Shown: positions 17,246-26,815 of the stretch, in pieces | How the letters are laid out: every line of letters starts with the position of its first letter | Position numbering within the stretch: the first letter of the stretch is position 1 | NCBI RefSeq assembly: GCF_001652915.1 | Contig: NZ_BBQI01000088.1 | Span: forward strand, 35,134-99,133 | DNA from: Cupriavidus sp. D384 | GTDB lineage: Bacteria; Pseudomonadota; Gammaproteobacteria; Burkholderiales; Burkholderiaceae | DNA length: 64,000 nucleotides | Reading direction: 5' to 3' | Notes under the pieces: model-generated | What the model was told of the DNA's origin: nothing | Databases searched by the model: none | The model's input: only the letters and a program-made list of their open reading frames with translations | Position numbers and translations under genes: made by a program

Positions 17246-18058
17246 ATGCCAGAGCAAGTTACCGGCGACATCGCCATCACGCCGCAGATGGCGCGCGAAG
17301 CCGAACCCGTGGCCGCGCGTCCGGCGGCCCGCCGTCCGGACGCCGCCGTGGCCGGCGTGGTGTCGCAGCTGGACACCCCCGCCCTGCGCCAGGATTTCGA
17401 CCGCGATGGCGCGTTCCTGTACCTGGACAAGTTCCTGGGCCCGGACGAAACCGCCCAGCTGGTGGCGCTGGCGCGCTCGCTGCAAGGCGGCCTGAACCGC
17501 AACTACCTGCCCGGCCACAAGCAGGGCGGCAGCGTCAGCCGCCATACGATCGACGAAAAGGCGCCGTTCATTGCCGAGCTGTACCGTTCGAAGGCGCTGA
17601 TTGGCTGGCTCGAAGACGTGACGGGCGACAAGCTCCAGGTCTGCCCGGAAACCGACCCCCACGCCTACGCGCTCTATTACTACACGCGCCAGGGCGACCA
17701 TATCGGCTGGCACTACGACACGTCCTATTACGATGGCCGCCGCTACACGCTGCTAATCGGCGTGCTGGACGAATCGACGTGCCGGCTCGACTACGAACTG
17801 CATACGCGCAACCCCGACATTGCGGACGAACCGGGCTCGGTGCAGATTCCGCCGGGCGGCATCGTGCTGTTCGACGGCGACAAGCTGCGCCACCGCATCA
17901 CGCCGGCTGGCCCGAACGAGATCCGCGTGTCGCTGACCTTTGAATATGTGACCGATCCGGGCATGCGCCCGTGGCTGCGCTTCATTTCGAACATGAAGGA
18001 TGCCGTGGCGTACTTCGGGTTCCGCCAGGTGTTCCGGCGCCTGCTGGGCGGGAAATAA
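17246..18058 (+). CDS. 2-oxoglutarate/Fe(II)-dependent oxygenase
   Basis: A 270-residue protein with a Pro/Ala-rich first 40 residues and a double-stranded beta-helix core. The iron facial triad is visible: H156-Y-D158 in IGWHYDTSYY, and distal H216 in KLRHRI, with R227 (EIRVSL) as the 2-oxoglutarate ligand. It lies between the phosphatidyltransferase and flippase-like genes of the phosphonate cluster, eight bases from the former. By position it may hydroxylate the phosphonate headgroup, for example making 1-hydroxy-2-aminoethylphosphonate, or act on the lipid chain. That role is inference; the fold and cofactor are well supported. Confidence 0.85.
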   Translation: MPEQVTGDIAITPQMAREAEPVAARPAARRPDAAVAGVVSQLDTPALRQDFDRDGAFLYLDKFLGPDETAQLVALARSLQGGLNRNYLPGHKQGGSVSRHTIDEKAPFIAELYRSKALIGWLEDVTGDKLQVCPETDPHAYALYYYTRQGDHIGWHYDTSYYDGRRYTLLIGVLDESTCRLDYELHTRNPDIADEPGSVQIPPGGIVLFDGDKLRHRITPAGPNEIRVSLTFEYVTDPGMRPWLRFISNMKDAVAYFGFRQVFRRLLGGK

Positions 18059-18075
18059 CCGGGGTAGTCAGCGGC

Positions 18076-19128
18076 GTGAATCGTGCAGCTTTCATTCTTC
18101 TGTCGGTAGGCGCGGCACTGTTTGTCGGGCTGCTGGCCTGGCAGGGCTTTGGCGCGGTGACCACCACGCTGATGTCGGCCGGCTGGGGTCTGGCCGTGGT
18201 GGCCGCGTTCCATCTGGTACCGCTGGCGCTCGATGCCGGCGCCATCGCCGTGTTGCTGGACCGCAAGACCCGCCACGGATCGTTCTGCAGCGCGCTCAAG
18301 GCACGCTGGACCGGCGAATCGGTCAACAGCCTGCTGCCGGCGGGCCAGATCGGCGGCCCGGTGCTGATGGTGCGCTACCTGTCGCATCGCGGCGCGCGCA
18401 TGCGTGACGCGGCTGCCGCCATCACGGTCAGCACCACCACCCAGGCGCTGTCGCAGATGCTGTTCGCATTGCTGGGCATTGCCGTGTTCGGCGCCAACGG
18501 CGACATGTCCGAGTACCGCACCCCGATCATCGCCGTGACCGGGGTGCTGGGTGCCTGCGTGCTGGCGTTCTGCGTGCTGCAGCGGCGCGGCATGTTCGGC
18601 CGCATGATGCGCATCGGCCAGAAGCTGTTCGGCAAGCGCGATGCCACCGATGACACGGATGCCACCGAACCCGGAGCCGAAAAGCCGGGCCGATGGGCCG
18701 GGCTGGCACTGCGTGCCGACGCCGTGGACAGTGCGATCCGGGAACTCTATCGCGACCGCAAAAAGGTCGCGGCCAGCTTTTGCCTTAACCTGCTTGGATG
18801 GATCGCCGGCACTGGCGAGGTCTGGCTGATCCTGTATTTTCTGGGGCATCCGGTGAACTGGCACGAGGCACTGCTGCTCGAAAGCGTGGGCCAGGCGATC
18901 CGCGGGGCCGCATTTGCCATTCCGGGGTCGCTCGGTGCGCAGGAAGGCGGTTACCTGCTGCTGGCGCCGCTGGTGGGCCTGCCGCCGGATGCCGCGCTGG
19001 CGCTGTCGCTGGCCAAGCGCGTGCGCGAGCTGGTGCTTGGCATCCCCGGACTGGTGTATCTGCATTTCAGCGAACGGAAGTTCCAGCGCCGTCGCGCCGC
19101 GCATGCCCTGTCGGCCGACCGGGGCTAG
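18076..19128 (+). CDS. Flippase-like (UPF0104 / LPG-synthase TM-type) membrane protein
   Basis: A 350-residue protein with about eight hydrophobic helices. It has the family pattern of lysylphosphatidylglycerol-synthase transmembrane domains and HpnL/AglD-like proteins: RWTGESVNSLLPAGQIGGP near residue 80 and AIPGSLGAQEGGYLLLAP near residue 285. The GTG at 18076 begins with a membrane segment and is preferred over an in-frame start 35 codons upstream inside the oxygenase gene. The family is thought to move lipids or lipid-linked products across membranes. Here it could flip the phosphonolipid made by its neighbours. Confidence 0.82.
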   Translation: MNRAAFILLSVGAALFVGLLAWQGFGAVTTTLMSAGWGLAVVAAFHLVPLALDAGAIAVLLDRKTRHGSFCSALKARWTGESVNSLLPAGQIGGPVLMVRYLSHRGARMRDAAAAITVSTTTQALSQMLFALLGIAVFGANGDMSEYRTPIIAVTGVLGACVLAFCVLQRRGMFGRMMRIGQKLFGKRDATDDTDATEPGAEKPGRWAGLALRADAVDSAIRELYRDRKKVAASFCLNLLGWIAGTGEVWLILYFLGHPVNWHEALLLESVGQAIRGAAFAIPGSLGAQEGGYLLLAPLVGLPPDAALALSLAKRVRELVLGIPGLVYLHFSERKFQRRRAAHALSADRG

Positions 19129-19161
19129 CGCGGCCCTTTCATTTTTCATGAGAACAACGTG

Positions 19162-19917
19162 ATGCGAGCAATCATTCTTGCCGCGGGCCTTGGCCTGCGA
19201 CTTCAGCAACAGCCGGGAAAGCAGTTCCCGAAATGCCTGCTGCGCTTTGACGGGCTCACGCTGCTCGAACGTCACCTGCGCCTGCTCGATGCCGCCGGCG
19301 TGACCGAAGTGGTGCTGGCGCTCGGCTTCGAACCGGACCATGTCAAGGAAGAACTGGCCCGCCTCGGCCGCGACCTGGAAATCGTCATCAACCCGCGCTA
19401 CGACCTGGGCAGCGTGCTGACCGTGCATACGGTGGCCGACGCCATGACGCGCGGCGGCGACGTGCTGCTGATGGACGCCGACGTCCTCTACGACGAGCGC
19501 ATCATGACCAAGCTGGTGGCCGGCGACACCGTCAACCGCCTGCTGATCGACCGCGACTTCGAAGCCGGCGACGAGCCCGTGAAGCTGTGCCTGAAGGACG
19601 GCGTGCCCGTGGAACTGCGCAAGCAGCTGATGGCCGACCTGCAGTACGACACCATCGGCGAATCGGTGGGCTTCTTCCGCTTCAAGGAAGACTGCGCCCG
19701 CCGCCTGGCCGAAATCGTCAAGGGATACGTCGACTCGGGCCGCGCCAACATGCCGCACGAAGAAGCCGTGCGCGACCTGCTGCTGGAACAGTCCCACGTA
19801 TTCGACACCGCCGACGTGACCGGCGCCCCCTGGATCGAAATCGATTTCCCCGGCGACGTCTCGCGCGCAGCCGTTGAAGTCCTGCCCCAACTTCTGCCCG
19901 TAGGAATCGCCCAATGA
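19162..19917 (+). CDS. Nucleotidyltransferase (NTP_transferase family), stand-alone
   Basis: A 251-residue sugar-nucleotidyltransferase-like enzyme starting [14 protein letters not shown], the standard GxGxR-type nucleotide-binding loop, followed by the conserved PK (QFPKCLL). A metal-binding DADV (LMDADVLYD) lies near residue 104 and the C-terminal WIEIDFPGD resembles choline- and inositol-phosphate cytidylyltransferases. It probably activates a phosphonate or phosphate with CTP. A GTG one codon earlier is an alternative start. Its stop overlaps the pepM-fusion ATG by four bases (ATGA), indicating translational coupling. Confidence 0.85.
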   Translation: MRAIILAAGLGLRLQQQPGKQFPKCLLRFDGLTLLERHLRLLDAAGVTEVVLALGFEPDHVKEELARLGRDLEIVINPRYDLGSVLTVHTVADAMTRGGDVLLMDADVLYDERIMTKLVAGDTVNRLLIDRDFEAGDEPVKLCLKDGVPVELRKQLMADLQYDTIGESVGFFRFKEDCARRLAEIVKGYVDSGRANMPHEEAVRDLLLEQSHVFDTADVTGAPWIEIDFPGDVSRAAVEVLPQLLPVGIAQ

Positions 19918-21626
19918 ACGCCATCGACCCGAACCTGCTCGCCACCTCCGGTACTGCTGTGCCCCTGTCGCGCGCCGCGCGGCTGCGCCAGATGCTGCTC
20001 TCCAACGAGCTCGAATTCATCATGGAAGCCCACAACGGCCTGTCCGCGCGCATCGTGCGCGAGGCCGGCTTCAAGGGCATCTGGGCGTCGGGCCTGGCCA
20101 TTTCGGCCCAGTTCGGCGTGCGCGACAACAACGAGGCCAGCTGGACCCAGGTCGTGGACAACCTGGAGTTCATGGCCGACGCCAGTGACCTGCCGATCCT
20201 GCTGGACGGCGACACCGGCTACGGCAACTTCAACAACGTGCGCCGTCTGGTGCGCAAGCTCGAGCAGCGCGGCATTGCCGGCGTGTGCATCGAAGACAAG
20301 ATCTTCCCGAAGACCAACAGCTTCATCGGCGGCGAACAGCAGCCGCTGGCCGACATCGACGAGTTCTGCGGCAAGATCAAGGCCGGCAAGGATTCGCAGG
20401 CCGATGACAACTTCTCGATCGTGGCCCGCGTGGAAGCCCTGATCGCGGGATGGGGCATGGAAGAGGCGCTGCGCCGCGCCGAAGCCTACCGTCAGGCCGG
20501 CGCCGACGCCATCCTGATCCACAGCAAGCTGTCGAAGGCCGACGAGATCGTGACGTTCGCGCGCGAATGGGGCAACCGCGCCCCGCTGGTGATCGTGCCG
20601 ACCAAGTACTACAGCACGCCGACCGACGTGTTCCGCAAGGCCGGCATCAGCCTGATCATCTGGGCCAACCACCTGATCCGCGTGGCCGCTTCCGGCATGC
20701 AGGCCGTGGCAAAGGACATCTACGAGAACCAGACGCTGGTGAACGTGGAAGACCGCATCGCCACCGTCAACGAGATCTTCCGCCTGCAGGATGCCGACGA
20801 ATACTCGGCCGCCGAGAAGATCTACCTGACCGGCGGCCAGGCCCCGGGTTCGGCCGTGGTGCTGGCCGCGGGCCGTGGCAAGGGCCTGGAAGCCCTGACC
20901 GAGGACAAGCCCAAGGTCATGCTGCCGGTGGCCGGCAAGCCGCTGCTGCGCTGGCTGGTGGACGGCTTCAAGAACCAGGGCATCAACGACATCACGGTGG
21001 TTGGCGGCTACAAGGCCGAGGCCATCGATGCCGCCGGCATCAACCTGGTGCGCAACGACCGCTATGCCGAAACCGGCGAACTGGCGTCGCTGGCGGCTGC
21101 CGCCGACACGCTGCAGAACGACACCGTGATCGCCTATGGCGACCTGCTGTTCCGCAGCTACATCCTGCGCGACCTGGTGGATACCGATGCGCCGTTCAGC
21201 GTGGTGATCGATTCATCGGAATCGGCGCCGTCGAACCAGAGCGTGCGTGATTTTGCCTGGTGCTCGGCATCGGATGATCGCGACCTGTTCGGCCAGAAGG
21301 TCCTGCTGAAGAAGATTTCGGACGACGTGCCGGCTGGCGATGCCCCGCATGGCCGCTGGATCGGCCTGATGAACGTCCGTGGCGAAGGCCGCGCGCGCCT
21401 GCAGAAGCTGCTGGGCGAACTGCGCCAGCGCCCGGACTTCGACAAGCTCGACCTGCCGGACCTGCTCAACGCGCTGGTTGCCGCTGGCGAACAGGTCGAA
21501 GTCAAGTACGTGCACGGCCACTGGCGTGGCGTGAACGACCTGGACGACTTCCGCCGCGCCGGCGATTTCGCGCACGGCCAGTCGCCGTTCTCGGTCGGCG
21601 GCAGCGACGGCGAGGCCGCGCAATGA
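19914..21626 (+). CDS. pepM: Phosphoenolpyruvate mutase fused to a nucleotidyltransferase
   Basis: A 570-residue two-domain enzyme. Residues about 20-290 form PEP mutase of the isocitrate lyase superfamily, with the diagnostic E127-D128-K129 followed by N135-S136 ([10 protein letters not shown]), which separates true mutases from lyases. It forms the C-P bond: PEP to phosphonopyruvate. Residues about 311-555 form an NTP_transferase domain ([20 protein letters not shown], then YGDLLF and [12 protein letters not shown]), the arrangement known for enzymes that cytidylylate aminoethylphosphonate (PntC-type). The usual Arg of the GxGxR loop is replaced by Gly. The start and stop overlap its neighbours by four bases each. 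Confidence 0.93.
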   Translation: MNAIDPNLLATSGTAVPLSRAARLRQMLLSNELEFIMEAHNGLSARIVREAGFKGIWASGLAISAQFGVRDNNEASWTQVVDNLEFMADASDLPILLDGDTGYGNFNNVRRLVRKLEQRGIAGVCIEDKIFPKTNSFIGGEQQPLADIDEFCGKIKAGKDSQADDNFSIVARVEALIAGWGMEEALRRAEAYRQAGADAILIHSKLSKADEIVTFAREWGNRAPLVIVPTKYYSTPTDVFRKAGISLIIWANHLIRVAASGMQAVAKDIYENQTLVNVEDRIATVNEIFRLQDADEYSAAEKIYLTGGQAPGSAVVLAAGRGKGLEALTEDKPKVMLPVAGKPLLRWLVDGFKNQGINDITVVGGYKAEAIDAAGINLVRNDRYAETGELASLAAAADTLQNDTVIAYGDLLFRSYILRDLVDTDAPFSVVIDSSESAPSNQSVRDFAWCSASDDRDLFGQKVLLKKISDDVPAGDAPHGRWIGLMNVRGEGRARLQKLLGELRQRPDFDKLDLPDLLNALVAAGEQVEVKYVHGHWRGVNDLDDFRRAGDFAHGQSPFSVGGSDGEAAQ

Positions 21627-22810
21627 TCGAGGCGGTCCAGTTCGTGGAAGCCGCGCGCGAGCGCGGTTTCGAGTGGTATGCGGGCGTGCCCTGCTCGTAC
21701 CTGACGCCGTTCATCAACTACGTGGTGCAGGATCCGTCGCTGCACTATGTGTCGGCCGCCAACGAAGGCGATGCCGTGGCGTTTATCGCCGGGGTGACGC
21801 AGGGTGCGCGCAACGGCGTGCGCGGCATCACCATGATGCAGAACTCGGGCCTGGGCAACGCAGTAAGCCCGCTGACGTCGCTGACCTGGACGTTCCGCCT
21901 GCCGCAGTTGCTGATCGTCACGTGGCGCGGCCAGCCCGGCGGTGCATCGGACGAACCGCAGCACGCGCTGATGGGCCCGGTCACGCCGCAGATGCTCGAC
22001 ACGATGGACATCCCGTGGGAACTGTTCCCGACCGAGCCGGAGGCCGTGGGCGCGGCGCTGGACCGGGCCATCGCCCATATGGACGCCACGGGCCGGCCGT
22101 ACGCGCTGATCATGCAGAAGGGCAGCGTCGCGCCCTACCCGCTCAAGTCGCAGAAGGGCCCGGTGGCCCGCGACAAGGCGCTGCCCGAGGTGTCCCACAC
22201 CGGCGCGGCCACACTGCCGAGCCGTACCGAAGCACTGCAGCGCGTGATTGCGCATACGCCGGTCGATTCGACCGTGGTACTGGCATCGACCGGCTTCTGC
22301 GGCCGCGAACTGTACGCGCTGGACGACCGGCCGAACCAGCTCTACATGGTGGGGTCGATGGGCTGCCTGACGCCGTTCGCGCTGGGCCTGGCGCTGGCGC
22401 GTCCGGACCTGAAGGTGGTGGCCGTCGATGGCGACGGTGCCGCGCTGATGCGCATGGGTGTATTCGCCACGCTGGGCGCCTATGGCCCGGCCAACCTGAC
22501 GCATGTGCTGCTGGACAACAACGCGCATGACTCCACCGGCGGCCAGGCCACGGTGTCGCACAACGTGTCGTTTGCCGGCGTGGCGGCGGCATGTGGCTAC
22601 GCGTCGGCCATCGAGGGCGACAACCTTGCCATGCTCGACGACGTACTGGCGCGCGCGGCCACGGCCACGGCGGGCCCGAATTTCGTGTGCCTGCAGACGC
22701 GTCCCGGATCGCCCGATGACCTGCCGCGCCCGTCGGTGACGCCTGTACAGGTGTCCACGCGCCTGGGCCGCCAGATCGGCGCCGACCAGGGCAACGCCAA
22801 TCACGCCTGA
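21623..22810 (+). CDS. ppd: Phosphonopyruvate decarboxylase
   Basis: A 395-residue thiamine-diphosphate enzyme that makes the mutase reaction irreversible by decarboxylating phosphonopyruvate to phosphonoacetaldehyde. The N-terminal pyrimidine domain shows [13 protein letters not shown] and the catalytic Glu in AANEGDAVA. The C-terminal pyrophosphate domain has the ThDP motif GDG...N ([13 protein letters not shown], ending LLDNN) near residues 267-298. The chain is of normal length for Ppd. It overlaps the pepM stop by four bases. The 30-base gap to the transaminase gene keeps the operon intact. Confidence 0.93.
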   Translation: MIEAVQFVEAARERGFEWYAGVPCSYLTPFINYVVQDPSLHYVSAANEGDAVAFIAGVTQGARNGVRGITMMQNSGLGNAVSPLTSLTWTFRLPQLLIVTWRGQPGGASDEPQHALMGPVTPQMLDTMDIPWELFPTEPEAVGAALDRAIAHMDATGRPYALIMQKGSVAPYPLKSQKGPVARDKALPEVSHTGAATLPSRTEALQRVIAHTPVDSTVVLASTGFCGRELYALDDRPNQLYMVGSMGCLTPFALGLALARPDLKVVAVDGDGAALMRMGVFATLGAYGPANLTHVLLDNNAHDSTGGQATVSHNVSFAGVAAACGYASAIEGDNLAMLDDVLARAATATAGPNFVCLQTRPGSPDDLPRPSVTPVQVSTRLGRQIGADQGNANHA

Positions 22811-22840
22811 CCCAACCCGCTTGAGAGCTTGAGAGAACGC

Positions 22841-23908
22841 ATGCTGCTTCTGAATCCCGGCCCCGTAACGCTGTCCGAACGCGTCCGCAATAGCCTGCTG
22901 CAAACGGACCTGTGCCACCGCGAAAGCGAGTTCTTCGACCTTCAGGACGAAGCGCGCCAGCGGCTGCTGGACATCTACGGGCTTGACCCAGCCACCTGGT
23001 CGGCCGTGCTGATGACCGGCTCGGGCACTGCCGCGCTGGAAAGCATGATCGCCGGGCTGGTGCCGGCGCAAGGCAAGCTGCTGATCGTACAGAACGGCGT
23101 CTACGGCGAGCGCGTGGCACAGATCGCCACCCAGTACCAGATCCCGCACACCGTGGTGAAGCACGAGTGGATGGAAGCCCCGGACCTGGCCCGCATCGAT
23201 GCGGCGCTGGCGGCGGACAAGGCCATCACCCACCTGGCCGTGATCCATCACGAGACCACCACGGGCCGCCTGAACGACCTGCCGGCCATCGACGCGCTGT
23301 GCCAGGCGCGCGGCGTGCGCCTGCTGGCCGATACGGTCAGCAGCTTCGGCGCCGAGGCCATCGACTTCAGCGGCAACATCGATGCAGTGGCGGCCACGGC
23401 CAACAAGTGCCTGCATGGTGTGCCCGGCGCGGCCTTCGTGATCGTGCGCCGCGCGGCGCTGACCCATGCGGTCAGCCGCACCTATTACCTCGATATCGCG
23501 CGCTACGCGAAGCAGCAGGACCAGCGCAACACGCCGTTCACGCCGTCCGTCCAGGCGTTCTACGCGCTGGTGGAAGCCCTGCGCGAGCACAGCGACGAAG
23601 GCGGCTGGCAGGCGCGCCACCAGCGTTATGCCGCGCTGGCCGAGGAAGTCCGCAGCGGCCTGGCTGCCCTGGGCATCGAGGCGCTGTGGCCGGCGGCCCA
23701 GTCGTCGGTGGTGCTGCGCGCGTACAAGCTGCCGCAGGGCGTCACGTACGAACAACTGCACGACGGGCTGAAGGCACGCGGCTTCGTGATCTATGCAGGC
23801 CAGGGCGGCCTGTCGTCGCAACTGTTCCGCATCTCGACCATGGGCGCGCTGACGGCCGCCGACATGCACCGCCTGATCGCGGGCTTCCGCGAACTGCTGC
23901 ATCGTTGA
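22841..23908 (+). CDS. phnW: 2-aminoethylphosphonate:pyruvate-type transaminase
   Basis: A 355-residue class V PLP aminotransferase. It starts MLLLNPGPVTLSERV, the family opening, has MTGSGTAALESM for phosphate binding, and the Schiff-base lysine K189 in ATANKCLHGVPG. The ATG at 22841, with GAGAG eight bases upstream, is preferred over a TTG four codons earlier. In degradation PhnW converts AEP to phosphonoacetaldehyde; beside pepM and ppd it most likely runs in reverse to make AEP. No phosphonatase (PhnX) or C-P lyase gene is present in the window, which supports a biosynthetic role. Confidence 0.92.
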   Translation: MLLLNPGPVTLSERVRNSLLQTDLCHRESEFFDLQDEARQRLLDIYGLDPATWSAVLMTGSGTAALESMIAGLVPAQGKLLIVQNGVYGERVAQIATQYQIPHTVVKHEWMEAPDLARIDAALAADKAITHLAVIHHETTTGRLNDLPAIDALCQARGVRLLADTVSSFGAEAIDFSGNIDAVAATANKCLHGVPGAAFVIVRRAALTHAVSRTYYLDIARYAKQQDQRNTPFTPSVQAFYALVEALREHSDEGGWQARHQRYAALAEEVRSGLAALGIEALWPAAQSSVVLRAYKLPQGVTYEQLHDGLKARGFVIYAGQGGLSSQLFRISTMGALTAADMHRLIAGFRELLHR

Positions 23909-23955
23909 TCGGGAGTGCCGGGGCTGGCTTGCTGGTCAGCTTCGGCCCCCGCCCC

Positions 23956-24297
23956 TCAACTCTCCGGGTCGTACCCAAACTCGCGCAGTTCCTGCGCGCA
24001 GCGGCATGCCGTGGCGATCTTTGCAGCCCACGCGATGGCGGCTTCGCGCGAAGGAAGCTCCAGGACACAGAAGCCGCCATCGAACTCCTTTGTCTGGGGA
24101 TAGGTTTCGTTTGTGACGCTGCCGTCCGAGGCGACCATGACTGGCGCTACGCCCCCGTTGATTCCGCCACCGAACACGTACACGCCCGCAGCCTTCGCCT
24201 CCCGTATGACCTCGCGCGCGGCTTCGCCCACGGCGGCAAATTCCTCGTCAGGTACCTTCATCGCCGGTCCCGGAAACGAGATCAGGTATTTCGTCAT
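23956..24297 (-). CDS. YciI-like (DGPF-domain) protein
   Basis: A 113-residue protein of the YCII-related ferredoxin-like fold. It starts MTKYLISFPG and has the late FDGGFCVLELPSREAAIAWAA segment typical of the family. GGAG lies eight bases before the ATG. In other genomes such proteins accompany ECF sigma factors or act as small ligand-binding or dehalogenase-like enzymes; here there is no sigma factor beside it. It is convergent with the end of the phosphonate operon, 47 bases away. Confidence 0.75.
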   Translation of the reverse strand: MTKYLISFPGPAMKVPDEEFAAVGEAAREVIREAKAAGVYVFGGGINGGVAPVMVASDGSVTNETYPQTKEFDGGFCVLELPSREAAIAWAAKIATACRCAQELREFGYDPES

Positions 24298-24347
24298 CGT
24301 TGGCTCCTTCGGTTCTTCACAAAGCGCAGGATTTCAGCCGCACCGTC

Positions 24348-26720
24348 CTAATTCGCCTGATTATTGGAAATCAGAATCGCCGGATTTCCCGAAGCAAACT
24401 GCCTGGTAGATTCACCAACCGTCATGCGGTTCGAATCAACCAGGTAGGACGTAATGCCTGCGATGCCGTTCGCAAGGGTAAAGTTGTAGCCAGCCTGAAT
24501 CGAATTGCCCCGGACATAGACTCCACTGATAAGCGTGCCAGGAAAGTTTCTGGTGTAGAAGCCACTTCCCCTGGGGTCGGTCGGAAACATTGTATTGAGT
24601 CCGGTTCGCACGCTGTTATTGATAATGTCAATGCCGATCAGATTCAAGAAATACGAATCGTACTGCTTCGAAATCACCGAGATTGCCGTGTTTGTCATGG
24701 CGTTGCCGAGTATGGCGCTGTCAAACACATTGCCAAAGAAGCCGTTGCCAGTCTGCACGGTAGTCGCGTTGGTAATCGTGTTGTGGCTGATCACGAAACG
24801 AAAGACGGAACTCGTGACCGAGATTATCGATGTCTTGTCAGGGACCACATCCCACGGACGATCGACCGTGATGGTGCGTCCATTGATCGCCCGGACCATG
24901 CGGTATTGACCAACGCCCCGCCCCTGGCTGATTGCAACCGCCAGCGTCTGGAAATTGGTCACGCCGACCGAGCTGAAATCCATGTCGTTTGCGGTGGTCA
25001 CGGATTCCGCGGAAGCTCCGGACGTCATGCCAAGATACGCCTGGCCTCCCCCGTCGGTCGTGATGCCCTGACCATACGGGTCGCCGATGTCCGTGATCTG
25101 GTTGTATCCCGCATAGAGATTCTGGCAGATCATCGAATAACTGAACTTCCAGAATGGGCGGCTGAACGCCACGCCAGCACCCATTCCGCTTCCTGCTCCC
25201 TGGACCCGGTTTTTCTCGAATATGACGTTTTGAGCGGCTGAAAAGCCGATGTCGGAACCCTTCGCCTGGACATAATCGTTGTCGGTAACCAGGGCACCAT
25301 CGCCATACAGAATATCAACAGACCTGCCGGGGCCGGTGATCCTTGAGGAAAGGACCCGAATATCGGGTCCCGACAGCGCAACGATGGTTCCCTTGCCATT
25401 CGTCTTGTCCGCGCTGACCGTAATATTCACTTGATTGAATAACAGATGTCCTGAAAGGGACGGAGCGCCGGTCAGGTCGCCCTTGACAAGGTTGGCGGAC
25501 ATTGGGGCCTTGAGCGAAAGGCTTTCAAGACCAAACCAATGGCTACCCTGGATCCACGCCGGCGGCGGCGAAGAAGACTGCCCGGTGATGGTGGTGGCCG
25601 ATGGTGAGCGGCCGATGATGTATTGGTGAGGATGCAGCGTCACCGCCCTGGTAATCACGAAATTACCGTCCGGCAGCGGGAGATAACGGGGATTCGCTGC
25701 GGTTGACGATGCCTTGTTGGCGTCGAGACATTTCTGCATGACCGCTGCGTTATCGGTTGCCCCATCGCCGGCCAGGCCGCTGCAATGCATCGCGCTCAGA
25801 TTCACGCCCGGATTCGCGTAGATCCTGATCTTGCTGGCGGGCCCCGATGCCGCATCCTGCGTGCTATTGCCGAGCCAGATGTAGTAGTCGCCTGCAGCAA
25901 GAGATGCGGGAATTGACACCGCAATGGCATTCTCGTCGCTGCTGATGACCGAAAGCCTGGAATAGCTGCCGCCGGCATCTTGCAGGATCACCGATGGTCG
26001 GCCGGGAAAATTCTTGCCGAAAAGTCGCAGGATGCCACCGGCATCGGCGCCACAGATACGGAGCTGGTGCTTCGGTGCCTCAAGGGGATCGCTCTCCGAA
26101 GGCACCCCGACAGCCCAGTCGAGCTGCGGCACATTGATCAGGATTTCCACCGCATCGGCCGAGCGATCTTCGATGCGGACGGCATAAACAGCATGCGGGA
26201 AAGTTGGCGGAATCGTAAAGCGGATTCCCGTGGAAGCCAGGTTTTTTGCCGGCACCGTGATCTTGCTGGCGCGCAGGGCGCGACGCCAGTCCGTCATTCC
26301 TGCAGTAACCGCGAGCAGCCGAACTGTCTTGGGATTGCTGGTAAAGGCCCCGTTCATCAACACCGGGAGTCCGGGCCCTGCCTCGCGCGAGGTCCAGTAC
26401 ACCGCGTTGCCGGCATAGGTCGGAAAATTGTCGATCTGGGACATCTTGCTGGTGTCCACATGGACCGCCTTGCCGCTTCCCCAGTTCAGGCCGGACGGAT
26501 TTACCGGGCCACCATTCAGCGCGTATGGGTTGGCGCAGCCGTGGAGTTCGCCAAGATTCTTCGGCAACGGCGCGTTCCCCGAGATGCCCGCGTCAGCGAC
26601 CGACTGCGATACCGGTTTCGCGGTAACGTTTTCGGCGGCCTGAACGTCGCCCTGGGTGATGCTGGTGTAAGCGATGGTGTACAGCAGGCTCAGAAAAATA
26701 AGACGAAGCATGTCGCTCAT
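24348..26720 (-). CDS. Secreted right-handed beta-helix protein with pectate-lyase-3-like domain
   Basis: A protein of about 790 residues with a signal peptide (MLRLIFLSLLYTIAYTSITQGDVQA). The N-terminal third (about residues 40-300) is beta-rich and may hold Ig-like modules. At about residue 310 comes GLAGDGATDNAAVMQKCLDA, the opening of a Pectate_lyase_3 fold, then a long parallel beta-helix of short repeated segments rich in Asn, Ser and Thr (NNSVR, GNSIQ, SNNQ). No catalytic residues can be fixed. It could be a polysaccharide lyase, adhesin or depolymerase. Base composition is lower in GC than the flanks, suggesting transfer. The start could also be at 26711 or 26744. Confidence 0.72.
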   Translation of the reverse strand: MSDMLRLIFLSLLYTIAYTSITQGDVQAAENVTAKPVSQSVADAGISGNAPLPKNLGELHGCANPYALNGGPVNPSGLNWGSGKAVHVDTSKMSQIDNFPTYAGNAVYWTSREAGPGLPVLMNGAFTSNPKTVRLLAVTAGMTDWRRALRASKITVPAKNLASTGIRFTIPPTFPHAVYAVRIEDRSADAVEILINVPQLDWAVGVPSESDPLEAPKHQLRICGADAGGILRLFGKNFPGRPSVILQDAGGSYSRLSVISSDENAIAVSIPASLAAGDYYIWLGNSTQDAASGPASKIRIYANPGVNLSAMHCSGLAGDGATDNAAVMQKCLDANKASSTAANPRYLPLPDGNFVITRAVTLHPHQYIIGRSPSATTITGQSSSPPPAWIQGSHWFGLESLSLKAPMSANLVKGDLTGAPSLSGHLLFNQVNITVSADKTNGKGTIVALSGPDIRVLSSRITGPGRSVDILYGDGALVTDNDYVQAKGSDIGFSAAQNVIFEKNRVQGAGSGMGAGVAFSRPFWKFSYSMICQNLYAGYNQITDIGDPYGQGITTDGGGQAYLGMTSGASAESVTTANDMDFSSVGVTNFQTLAVAISQGRGVGQYRMVRAINGRTITVDRPWDVVPDKTSIISVTSSVFRFVISHNTITNATTVQTGNGFFGNVFDSAILGNAMTNTAISVISKQYDSYFLNLIGIDIINNSVRTGLNTMFPTDPRGSGFYTRNFPGTLISGVYVRGNSIQAGYNFTLANGIAGITSYLVDSNRMTVGESTRQFASGNPAILISNNQAN

Positions 26721-26786
26721 CCTGATCGGGCATTTTGCTGGCATTTGTCGCCCCCATTTTTCCCGAATGCAGGGCGCGATCAACCA

Positions 26787-26815
26787 GAAAAAGTCCGCTC
26801 CTGACCAGGAGCGGG
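26787..26815 (-). terminator. Rho-independent terminator of the phospholipase D-like gene
   Basis: Inverted repeat ccgctcctg / caggagcgg (26795-26814) is followed on the minus strand by a five-T run (26792-26788). It lies about 100 bases after the phospholipase D-like gene and before the beta-helix gene. Confidence 0.8.

Noticed and set aside
17791..19914. 707-codon minus-strand frame over the oxygenase, flippase and nucleotidyltransferase genes
   Set aside because: Antisense shadow; low-complexity composition and no recognisable fold.
21158..23902. 914-codon open frame on the minus strand across the pepM-ppd-phnW genes
   Set aside because: It is antisense to three genes with complete catalytic motifs. 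Its translation is rich in His, Gln, Arg and Gly with no domain, typical of the complementary frame in high-GC coding DNA.
22841..23908. Reading the transaminase as evidence for phosphonate degradation
   Set aside because: PhnW works in degradation beside PhnX, but here it follows pepM and ppd with no PhnX or C-P lyase, so synthesis is more likely.
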